36,989 bases of DNA from Conidiobolus incongruus B7586 (taxonomy: Eukaryota > Entomophthoromycota > Entomophthoromycetes > Entomophthorales > Conidiobolaceae), in NCBI GenBank assembly GCA_000697335.1, contig JNEM01013022.1, forward strand, positions 1 through 36,989, read 5' to 3'. Below are positions 12,421-21,683 of this stretch, in pieces. The notes under the pieces were generated by a model that did not search any database, was not told the DNA's origin, and saw only the letters and a program-made list of their open reading frames with translations. The stretch's first letter is position 1; the number at the start of each line of letters is the position of its first letter. Both the position numbers and the translations under genes were made by a program.

Positions 12421-13860
12421 TATTTTCTATGTCGGGTATATCTTGAAAGTTACTTTCTGTTTTAAAATACAGTGACAATATGGTTAAATAGCATGGATAG
12501 AAGGAATGATAATATATCAGATTCAATTTATGTCAATATAGAACCATAAAATAATGACAAAATTGTTTATAATTTGAATAATGCAGAATATTCATAAGAA
12601 TTTTTAATTCATTCAGTTAATTTTTATTAGTAATAATATCAAAAATATATTTGTTATTATCTTTTATTTGTATCATATTCATTGAAAATTAATTGAACGC
12701 AATTTAAAATACAAAACAAAAAACATCTAGAGTAATTATATGTTTTTAACAGTATACTAATATAACTAGCAATGACCAGGATTTAATCATAATATAATAT
12801 AACACATATTTAATAAGTTTACAAATACAATTTCCTATTCATTAATGTATAATAGCAATAACATTTATTTATAATGATTAATAAAAGAAAATTATTCATC
12901 ATCTAATTATTGCAATCTTAGCATAAATTTGTAATGCGAAGTATTAATTTAAAAATTTAACAAAGCTATTCTTTCTATTAATAATATTTTTAAATAAATA
13001 CATTTTCGTAAGTACATCTGCTATAATTCACAATAATATTTTAATTTATAATTTATTATTGAATACAATTAAAATACTTGATTAATTTGAACGACTATAT
13101 ACTTTAATCATTTAAGAATAGAAGTAATTAAATTAATCATTTCTCAATACTAAATGAATTCCGTCAATATTTTCAATTCGGAATCAAATTTGTTAAATGA
13201 ATATTCTCACATACCACATTAAAATGATTTCATAAATTAAGAAATTAAGCGAGGTGGGAATTATTCAAATTGTATTACATTTATGCCAAAATAAAGAATC
13301 TACACTAAGTATTTGTAATAAATATTGAATTTGAATTTGTTCATCAACTTAAAATAGGAAAACAGCATTCATAATATATATAATGTATAGAGTATATTTT
13401 ATAAGTACTATAACATCAAAATTAATTCAATCATATTAATATGATAAAGATTAAATTTATTAGATCAATTCGACTAAATAATATATTAAATGGATTTATA
13501 AACTTTTACCTTTGTGATTAATATTCTAAGTCAATTGAATTGATTTTATCCCAAAATAAATTTTGACAAATTAGGAAAAATATATTTGTTAGAGTTTACA
13601 TTATGATCACATGTATACCATTTATATATAAATTTAAAAAATGAAATTATATTATATTATATTATCAGTTGAAATGAATTTATTCAGTATAGCAAAATTA
13701 TATAATAAAAAATTATCATTATTTAATTTGTATAATAAATTGATTAAATATTATGATTACATAGAAATATTTTAAATTTCAAAAAATTCAAAAATTGACA
13801 AAGTTAAATACAATGATTAAAATATAAAATTGTTTATAAATAATATTAATACCATATATA
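12421..13860. other. AT-rich spacer, no gene seen
   Basis: About 1.4 kb between the possible reductase remnant and the end of the TRM44 pseudogene. It is highly A/T with no frame, RNA gene or repeat that I could recognise. Confidence 0.5.
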
Positions 13861-15271
13861 TTAAAATAGTTTCAATAATTGGGAAAATGTTAATAATGAT
13901 GAAGTGGCCTCTGTGTTCATAAGCTGGATGAGGGGGGGAATATCTATAATCCAAAAAACTTTATATTAATAGTTTATGATTTGATTAAAATGGTGATTAG
14001 GTCGAAAAAACAAAAAAAAAGATAATATACCTCGATTGATAATAGGACATTTCTCATTCGATATTACGAACTCGTATTGAATCAAGTATTAAAATAGTAA
14101 CCTAGATCAAAATTGAAGTACATCCATTCAGCTACTGAGGATTTGCAAGATTATTCCTTGTTCTCTCTAGAATTATTCTTTATTTTCTAATTGATATGCT
14201 TCTCTTGATCTGGAGCTTGATATATAATTTCGATCTCATAAGCCATTAATATAATATCTCTAGTAACTTATCTCAAATTGTGAATATCATGTAATTAAAA
14301 ACAAATTTAATAGATACATACCATTAATAAAATAAAATAATTCACCCTCTGAAAGAGTTCGTTGCCTACCTATCAGAGAAATGTTTTTAGTTGAAGGAAT
14401 CCTTAAAGTTTCAATTTCGGCACGATCACTACAAACTATCATAACGGTTGCTAAATGGTATAAGTATCCTTGATATCTTGGCAAGCTGTCATCTACAGTC
14501 TTGACTTTTTTATCGTTTAAATCATACAAGCAACATGGGAAAATGATAAATTTTGATGGATAGTGTGATTTGAATGCCATAATAGGGATCCACGGTGATA
14601 TTTAGTCTGGATGATTGCCAATAATCCATTCTACATCTGGAAATAACATATAGATCAGGGTAATTGTAGATTGTCTAAGATGTGTATGGGGTAACGACTC
14701 CTATATCTTGCTTTTTGATTGATCGATACCATAGCCTTTGTGACTTTCTTGATTGCGGATATAGACTAAAAATCCATCACCATATCCCACATCCACAAAC
14801 TTGTATTTTAATTCCTTTTCTTCCAGCCTGGGTTTCTTATAATTGAATTACAAAATAATTTATATGTCAATTGCAATACCTTCAAACACGAATCTTGGGA
14901 GATCTGTAGATTCAAGCCATCTTTGAGATCAATATTTATGCTTTTTTATTTAAAATGGGTGTCTTGGCACAGAGTTTTCAGAATGATCACATCGTGATGT
15001 ATTCGTTTTGGATATACTAGTTCGTGGTCAGAGCAATATTTTGATAGTTTAATAGTAGTTGAATCCAAATAATATCTTATTTACGATATTAATATATAAA
15101 AAGATATGATAAATTATTATTTACAATTACTTTTTTCTCCCGCTCTTCATCGATAATTTCATCACAATTGAATGGATCAATACTAATAAAAAATAAAAAT
15201 TTTCTGTATATTTTAATAATTCTGTCAATCAAATTAAGAAATATCATTTCACTTATCATCCAATTTTTCAT
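13861..15271 (-). pseudogene. TRM44: TRM44 (tRNA-Ser 2'-O-methyluridine-44 methyltransferase) pseudogene
   Basis: One minus-strand frame from about 15060 down to 14032 carries the Trm44 landmarks in order: TIKILL..PRTS, WLESTD..RFVFE, VDVGYGDG (SAM loop, normally VDxGCGNG), KGYGID, PDVEWIIGNHPD..SPWIPI (14640-14581), FIIFPCC-YDL, RYQGYLYHL and LRIPSTKN-SLIG. A likely first exon (15271-about 15128, starting MKNWMISEM) precedes it. A GT-AG intron remnant (14030-13944) leads to a C-terminal exon ending at 13861. Living Trm44 methylates U44 of tRNA-Ser in the cytosol. This copy is dead: roughly fifteen in-frame stops, for example TAG at 14701-14703 where a Trp is expected and TAA at 14602-14604 after NHPD. 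The SAM-loop Cys and Asn are replaced by Tyr and Asp. Damage is mostly by substitution, with little sign of indels. The identity is secure; the outer ends are approximate. Confidence 0.85.
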
Positions 15272-16126
15272 AAATAAAACAGTAGCTCTAAACCTAATTA
15301 TTAAAAAAATTGTGGTTAATTAAATTTATATTTTAATTGAATATATCGATTACTTTAGGAATAAAGTAATTTTATTTTGATTTTGAGCTTAATTTTCATT
15401 ACTATAAATACATTTTATAAAACATGAATTAAATAAAAACAATTAGAATAGCTTATAATTTAATACATATATAATTCCTAAAGTAAGGAATCAATTTTAT
15501 TAATTCGAAATCCAAATTCTTTCTCTTAAGCAATAATTTCAATTTAACACTTTTTAACAATTTCAACTTGTCAGAAAATTTCTCAGTATCATTGTTATAT
15601 AATTCTGCCTTTAAAACTTCCCTTCCCAATATTAGCTTTGTGATTTGTTCTGAGTGGTTTATGGTTTATCTATTGATCCTAAAATAAAATTAATTATCAA
15701 TTTAATATAGAATTATACAATTATGTGAATAAAAGCGTCACATTGAAATTCAATTTTATATCTAAACAGTAGATGATAATTAATATTATTAATTATTTTA
15801 CTTTGGCTATCGCATTTGTCTAACTGAAATAAAGATATCTTATTATTTTTTTTCTTTTTTATAAGGTTTATTACTCAATTTATTTCATATTAGATTTTTA
15901 TACCAAATTATTGATAAATTTGTTATCAGATTTAAAGGAATGGAAAAATTATTGAATTGATTAAATTCAAATTTGAATAAATAAAGGAGAGGGTTAAAGT
16001 ATTTAAAAACAATGACCATTTATTAGTATGAAAATTAATAATATTAAACCAGGAAAATATATGTATTTAGCAGAAAAATCAAGGAACTATTAATAAATAA
16101 TTCGATTGATACTATACAAAAAGCGA
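15272..16126. other. AT-rich spacer, no gene seen
   Basis: This 0.85-kb spacer lies between the former start of TRM44 and the 3' end of the ARFRP1-like gene. A GC-richer patch near 15500-15670 has no readable protein similarity. Nothing else was recognised. Confidence 0.45.
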
Positions 16127-16941
16127 TTATTGTTCTTTGGGTGGTCGATTCTCTTTGTTTAAAACTAATCTAGAAAATAGCCAGTCGATAGCTTCTTGAA
16201 CACCTTGACTAATAAAAATATATTAATCATTTAATAAATATATTATATATAAAATTTCAATTTACCCTTCAATTGCTGAAATTGGTAAAACTCGACTATC
16301 TTGAGCACCCAACTTGACAGCTATAGGATTGAATATTTCTTTAATTTCTTCAACTTTTAAAGCACCTTCGACATCTTGTTTGTTTGCAGCCATTAATACT
16401 GGAACACCCTCTAAAATTTGATTACTTAAAGCCTTTTCTAAAAAATCATTAAAGTACAATTTAATATTCAGATATTAATAAGAGTATACCAAAAGCTTCT
16501 TGACAATCCTTCAATCTAACTTGGTCGGTTGAATCTACGACAAATAAGACACCATGACATTCCGAATAATAAGATTCCCAAATACTGTGTAAATCTTTCT
16601 GACCTCCCAAATCCCAAAATTTTAAAAATGCTTTACCAATTTGAATTCTACCAACTAAAAATTATATTTACTTAATAAATAATATTTTGGATATGATATA
16701 ATAGTATATTACTATTTAAACCTACTGTAGGAGCGATTTTATCAGGTGAAAGTCCTTGAACGCCCAAATAAATTTGTTTTATCTTTTCTAATAATGTCTA
16801 TTTTTTATTTGGTTAAAATTCAAATATACGTTATAGATATTATATTACTGTTTTTCCAGCGTTGTCTAAGCCAATAATAATTACATAGTATTCTTCTTTT
16901 CTAGTTAGATATTTATATAATCCAGAAATTAAACTAATCAT
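16127..16941 (-). CDS. ARL3: ARFRP1/Arl3-type small GTPase
   Basis: Five exons on the minus strand: 16941-16849, 16797-16713, 16654-16490, 16437-16266 and 16208-16127, joining to 597 nt (198 aa, the normal ARFRP1 length). The introns are 51-58 nt. Motifs: P-loop GLDNAGKTT (24-32), switch-1 Thr55 in PTVGLNIG, switch-2 WDLGGQ (73-78) and NKQD (133-136). The exon 2 end was placed at 16713 because this restores the conserved VGLNIG. The N terminus MISLISGLYKYL lacks the Gly2 needed for myristoylation. This matches yeast Arl3/ARFRP1, where the initiator Met is acetylated by NatC and recognised by Sys1 at the trans-Golgi. There it recruits Arl1 and GRIP-domain tethers. The symbol follows yeast ARL3 and must not be confused with animal ciliary ARL3. 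Confidence 0.9.
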
Positions 16942-18053
16942 ATTAAAATTTTAAAAATTAATGAATGACTGATTTATTTTGACAATTAAATTATTTGAAT
17001 TGAGTTTACTTTATTATGGGTTAATATTTTGATAAATTTAATTTTTTTTAATTGATTTTATAAAATTTATAACTTAAAATTAATATTATATAGATATAAA
17101 TTTTTATTAATAATATTATATATATTGAACTTATATAAGAATTTTGTGTTTTATAATAATAAAATTTCATATATTTTGAACAAAATACATTAGTACTGAG
17201 AAAAAAGGCTCAAATTTTTTCTATAATATTTACTCAGCATAATTCTGAATTCAAACACAATTTATCATTTGATATTATTAGATCCACAAATTTGAGATAT
17301 GAACATTATTACTAATCATACAATTGATGTATAGTTCTAATTGATCCATTCTATTTTATTTTCAAATAACAAATACATATAGCTACTCAATACAGTAATG
17401 GGCATCATTACTGATTTCAAATCAATTGTTGTTCTTTTTTAGCTTTAATTGAGTATAAATATCATTCTTTTTATTCACTTAATAAACAAGATCAGATTCA
17501 GCCAAATCCTCTAAATTACTTTTCCAATCTTATAATTTCAATTCTAACAATATTAAGACAAGATAAATAATTGAAAAACTTTTTTGAATATTTTAAAATA
17601 CTAATATAAAATATACTATTATAATAATGAATAAAATAAAAAAATATTAAATTTAACAATAACACCTTAAATAATGTTTTATATATTTTAGATGATATTT
17701 AAGATAAATTAATAGAATATATTTATTGTTATTATTTATAATAATCATATAAAAATTTTTTTTAAAAGATTTTGGTTATTTACGAAAAATTGAAAAAAAA
17801 ATTAAATAAATTATATAAAAAGATTAAGAAAATAAAAAAAATAGTATATATAATTAATGTTGAAATTTAAAGTATAAAGAGAATTACTTCAAAATATGAA
17901 AAAATTATAAAATTTGAAAAAAAAAGAATAAAATCAAAAAAGGAAAAAATGATGAACAAAAGAGAAAGTAAAATAACTGTAATGATCTAAATTATTAATG
18001 AAAATTACGCCAAAATATTCAATTATTATATAATTTATTTGATCTGAGTTCAA
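16942..18053. other. AT-rich spacer, no gene confidently seen
   Basis: About 1.1 kb between the ARFRP1-like start and the tRNA gene. A mildly GC-richer patch at 17200-17530 reads on the minus strand as short stretches such as SNLEDLAESDLVY between frequent stops, no better than chance for this composition. From 17580 onward the DNA is nearly pure A/T. No RNA gene other than the following tRNA was seen. Confidence 0.4.
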
Positions 18054-18127
18054 GCTTCCATGGCGCAATTGGCTAGCGCGTCCGACTGTTAATCGGGAGG
18101 TTGGTGGTTCAAGCCCACCTGGGAGCG
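18054..18127 (+). tRNA. tRNA-Asn (anticodon GUU)
   Basis: This is a 74-nt intronless cloverleaf. The acceptor stem GCTTCCA (18054-18060) pairs with TGGGAGC (18120-18126), with G as discriminator. The D arm is GCGC/GCGC. The anticodon arm TCCGA/TCGGG has loop CTGTTAA, giving anticodon GTT at 18088-18090. The T arm GGTGG/CCACC has loop TTCAAGC. The internal promoters are intact: A box TGGCGCAATTGG (18061-18072) and B box GGTTCAAGCC (18106-18115). The sequence is close to the universal eukaryotic tRNA-Asn. It decodes AAC and, with queuosine or wobble, AAU, heavily used in this AT-rich genome. Confidence 0.97.
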
Positions 18128-18150
18128 TTTATAAAATTTGAAATCATCGA

Positions 18151-18156
18151 TTTTTT
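18151..18156 (+). terminator. RNA polymerase III terminator of tRNA-Asn
   Basis: A run of six T, followed by a further T-rich run, begins 24 nt after the tRNA end. T-runs of this length terminate Pol III transcription. The three T directly after the tRNA are too short to be efficient. Confidence 0.6.
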
Positions 18157-18833
18157 ATTTTTACTTATTCATTAATTTATTTTTCCAATATATTATTGTA
18201 TTAATTAATATTAATAATTCTTCTAATAATATTTGTTTCTATTTTAATAATTATTAAGTTATTTTAATTAACATTTTTTTTAGTTTATTATATAAAATTT
18301 AATTAATAGATATTAATCTAAGGTATAAAATAATAGCTATACAAATGATTTTATTTCATTAGGATACTAACTTAATTATTAAATATCATTTTATGTAGGT
18401 GATAATAAAAAAGTTAATTTCAAAAATAACTTACTAATATAGAATTATATATATTATTAATAGGAAAAAAAATATTCATAAATTTATTCATTGTATAACT
18501 CTAATTGGTAATATTTAAATATGAATGCTGAGAAAATCGTTTATATTCAGAAAAACTTAGCAATATATGTGATATTTTTTATTTATTAGGCAAGCTCTTC
18601 TTATTATATAATATATAATTATTCGTTTTTAATAATTAATTTTAAAATAACAACACATAAAATAATTTAAAATTATTTTCTATTAATAATAATTCTAAAC
18701 TATATTCCTAATATTAACAAGAGAAATATCACGAGATTTTATGGTGATTTAAATACTACTTTTATATTCATTTTTATTGATTAAAATATTATTTTATCCA
18801 AAATAATCTTATTTTTTTTAGAATTTATTTTCA

Positions 18834-18890
18834 TGCAAACCATCAAGGTTACTATTAAGTAACTTTAATTTTTATCACATGGTTTGTGCA
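18834..18890. repeat. nested inverted repeats (two-stem hairpin)
   Basis: The outer arm TGCAAACCAT (18834-18843) pairs with ATGGTTTG-T-GCA (18879-18890), with one bulged base. Within it, AAGGTTACT pairs with AGTAACTTT (18845-18853 with 18858-18866, one G-T pair) around a 4-nt loop. The surrounding kilobase (18128-19150) is otherwise structureless A/T. It could be a structured transcript, a small inverted-repeat element remnant, or chance. Confidence 0.45.
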
Positions 18891-19153
18891 ATTTGATCCA
18901 ATATTATTATTAAATTCGATTTCAAATAAGTTGATAAGAAATAATAAACTAATATTATTGTATAATATAAAATTTTGAATTTTTAATATTATTTTTATTG
19001 GTTTAATATTTTGATTAATAATTATAAATTTTCAAATAATCATAAATAATGAACCGAGATTAATATTTAATTACCAGAAATTTAAATATAATTATCCTAA
19101 TTTGTTATAAAATATAGAATAATTGCATTAATTAATGTAGCATAAAAGATTCA

Positions 19154-20127
19154 TTAAAAATAGTATGATATTATGATATTAAAGTCAAAATAGTTCAATC
19201 TATCTAATTTATCTCTTATCACTTGACCTAATTTCAATCCATTAGATATTTTTATACCTTTACAGATCCCAAATATCACCTGATATTTTTGACTGCATAT
19301 CATTTTGCTTTTGGCAATAGAAAACCTGAATGAAATGGATATTTTATAATTTAAAAATCTTATGATTAGTAGAACTTCCATTTACTAAATACTGTAATAT
19401 TCATTTGATGAATGAAATCATATGGTTGGACGAGTTTTAAATTGTATGGGAGTATAAAATACTCGATCAGATTAATCCATCTGTATTCGGGGTTTAGTAT
19501 GAAAACCTATTCAATTTCTGTTCAAGTTGACCCATAAAAACACAATTTTATCAATTAAATCTATGAATATTCCAGAAGATAAATCCCTATTACTAAATTT
19601 TCTTATAGCGGAAAAAAAATAAAAAATGATTAGATCTTAATCAATTATTTAGATATACCTCATAAAGAAAATATATATTAAAATTATCACATATATATAT
19701 GTTTTCAGAACAGTTCCAGAATTAAATAATAGGTTAGAGTTGTTGTTATTCGGACTAAATATCTATTATTCTACAGGGATATTGATAATTTGATAAATAT
19801 GTCCTAAAAATCAGATGATTATTCAATTCTATGTTGATCGAATTCTTATTTAATATCACTGTATAGCTATTTAGATATTATAATGAACGCCTTATGTTTG
19901 CACTAATATATAGGAGCAACTAAATCTTTATATTTTAAATAATCATTAAATGAGGGAAAAAAGCTCCACTTGGTACCAATTCCCAAAAGAGTCCAAATAT
20001 CAAAATTTTTTATAAATAATCTATATTTCGGACTAGATTCAAAATTATAGATCATTAACTTTATTAAAAATATAGTGGGTGGCTTCGAGTGTAACATTAA
20101 CATTGGTAATTCACAGATCTCTATCAA
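19154..20127 (-). pseudogene. unidentified decayed coding remnant
   Basis: Three open stretches lie on the minus strand within 1 kb of GC-richer DNA. They are 20127-19903 (about 74 codons, containing FDIWTLLGIGTKWSFFPSF), about 19500-19382 (ILNPEYRWINLIEYFILPYN, then LKLVQPYDFIHQ) and 19381-19154 (76 codons, another frame). The first two share one reading frame, interrupted by several stops. The residue make-up, rich in Trp, Pro and Leu, looks protein-like rather than random A/T translation. I do not recognise the family; an F-box/leucine-rich-like protein is one loose possibility. It lies head-to-head with the amino-acid transporter gene. Confidence 0.33.
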
Positions 20128-20257
20128 TTAATTTTATGAAGATTTATTTATGATTACCAAAGTTGGATGAAACTAGTGCAAGAATTGATCACAATCCTTG
20201 AATTTTTTTTCTCATTAAGTTGGTTTACTATTGGTGTGATAGAGTGAATTGATGGAA

Positions 20258-20265
20258 TATAAAAA
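20258..20265 (+). promoter_or_regulatory. TATA box of the amino-acid transporter gene
   Basis: TATAAAAA lies 153-160 bp upstream of the transporter ATG, with a reverse CCAAT (ATTGG) about 25 bp further upstream near 20230-20234. The stretch 20128-20417 holds no gene and must be the promoter and 5' UTR. The call is positional; such strings are not rare in this composition. Confidence 0.4.
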
Positions 20266-20417
20266 GGTTGCAAGTGAAGAAAATTAACTATTACCAAATA
20301 CTACAATATTCCGTAATCAGATCGATTTAGCTGGGTGTATCAGTTGATTGACCTGTTTGTTACGTTAGTAGTAGCGATTAAATAGTCTTGTTTATTATTT
20401 TATAGATTAAATACAGT

Positions 20418-21683
20418 ATGGAAGAAGTTTATCCTAAAAAAGTCTCAATGAGAGGCGATCACCCTTCTGACGAAGAACATGGGGAAGGTTCCTCCTTTGG
20501 CGCTTACTTCAACATCGTATGTGTCGTTGCTGGTACTGGTATCTTGGGTTTAAGTCATGCTCTTAAGCAGAGTGGATGGGTTGGCCTCATTCTATTTTTC
20601 CTCGTTTCATGTATGGCCGCTTATACTGGTAGGTTGCTCATCGAATGTCTCTATGTCCGTCCAAACGAAAGACTTGAAGAATTTCACACTATTGGTCAGG
20701 AAGCCTTCGGAAAACCCGGTAGATATATTGTTAAAATCTTCCATTATATTATTACCTTAAGCTCAGGATGTATCTATATTCTTTTGGCTGGTCAAAATGT
20801 CTACCAAATGACCAAGGGACATGAATTACCATTAATTGAAAAGCACTGGATTATGATTGCCGGTGCTATTTCATTATTACCTGTTGCTTTATTGAAGACA
20901 ATGAAGGAAGTTGCTTGGGCCTCAGCTTTGGGAGCTATTTGTACTGTTATTATGGTGCTTGTTATCGTCGTTGGTGCGTTCATTGATTTAAGCAAAGTTA
21001 CAGATATTAATCACGATATCTTCAACGGCAGAGAACTTCCACTCGCTCTCACTACAGTTGCGTTCAGTTATGGTGGTAATGTAGTCTATCCTCATGTTGA
21101 AGCATCCATGAAGCGCCCCAAGCAATGGAATAAGGTTCTCTATGCCGCCATGTTAACTATTACTACGATGTATATTTTAGTAGCTATTGTCGGATATTAT
21201 GTTTATGGAACTAGTGTAACTAGTCCTATTTTATATAGATTGACTCCAGGCGCCAACGCCACTGTTGGATTGATTGCTGTCACTCTTCACGTCGTTATGG
21301 CTACCCCTGTATACCTTTGCTCATTCTGTTTGGAAATTGAACACAACTTTAAGATTGATACTCAATATATGAGCAGAGCTAGAGAATTTATTATTCGATT
21401 CATTTTTAGAACTTTTACAGTTGTTGTCTTAACTGTAATTGCTATGTATGTACCCTATTTCCAAGATTTGATGTCACTTATTGGAGCCGTCGGTAACTGT
21501 ATGGTCATCTTTTTAATCCCACTTACATGTCATTATAAGTTATTTGGATGGAGACACCGCCCCTTTTATGAATTAATATTTGGTGTGCTGATTGTGATTG
21601 TCGCTCTCTTTGGACTTGTGATGGGCAGTATAGATTCTGTCAGGGCCCTCATAAAGGATTTCACTGAGGGAAACCCTGTTTAA
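20418..21683 (+). CDS. AAAP-family amino-acid transporter (Aa_trans; SLC32/AVT1-like)
   Basis: A single 421-codon exon. The protein has a short acidic cytosolic N terminus and about eleven membrane segments, near residues 31-50, 53-75, 107-130, 143-160, 168-191, 207-226, 240-262, 283-305, 327-345, 350-372 and 384-405. Segment 1 contains the family hallmark VVAGTGILGLSHALKQSGW, an unwound Gly-rich helix that forms the substrate site. The segment-6 region has FSYGGNVVYPHVEASMKRP, also typical of Aa_trans proteins. Members are proton- or Na-coupled carriers of neutral or inhibitory amino acids in vacuolar or plasma membranes. Length and layout suit the AVT1/VGAT branch, but the substrate cannot be read from sequence. 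It is intronless and C-richer than the intron-bearing neighbours, suggesting high expression. Confidence 0.88.
   Translation: MEEVYPKKVSMRGDHPSDEEHGEGSSFGAYFNIVCVVAGTGILGLSHALKQSGWVGLILFFLVSCMAAYTGRLLIECLYVRPNERLEEFHTIGQEAFGKPGRYIVKIFHYIITLSSGCIYILLAGQNVYQMTKGHELPLIEKHWIMIAGAISLLPVALLKTMKEVAWASALGAICTVIMVLVIVVGAFIDLSKVTDINHDIFNGRELPLALTTVAFSYGGNVVYPHVEASMKRPKQWNKVLYAAMLTITTMYILVAIVGYYVYGTSVTSPILYRLTPGANATVGLIAVTLHVVMATPVYLCSFCLEIEHNFKIDTQYMSRAREFIIRFIFRTFTVVVLTVIAMYVPYFQDLMSLIGAVGNCMVIFLIPLTCHYKLFGWRHRPFYELIFGVLIVIVALFGLVMGSIDSVRALIKDFTEGNPV

Noticed and set aside
13861-15060. Stop-codon reassignment as an explanation for the many in-frame stops in the TRM44 frame
   Set aside because: All three stop codons occur there at positions expected to encode different residues (Trp, Glu, Tyr-like), and the eight intact genes contain no internal stops and all end in TAA. 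Decay is simpler.
16713-16722. Earlier donor site (exon 2 ending at 16722) in the ARFRP1-like gene
   Set aside because: It stays in frame but deletes the conserved GLN of switch 1; the donor after 16713 restores VGLNIG.
17200-17530. Mildly GC-richer patch with minus-strand SNLEDLAESDLVY
   Set aside because: Stops occur about as often as chance predicts, and no family similarity can be recognised.
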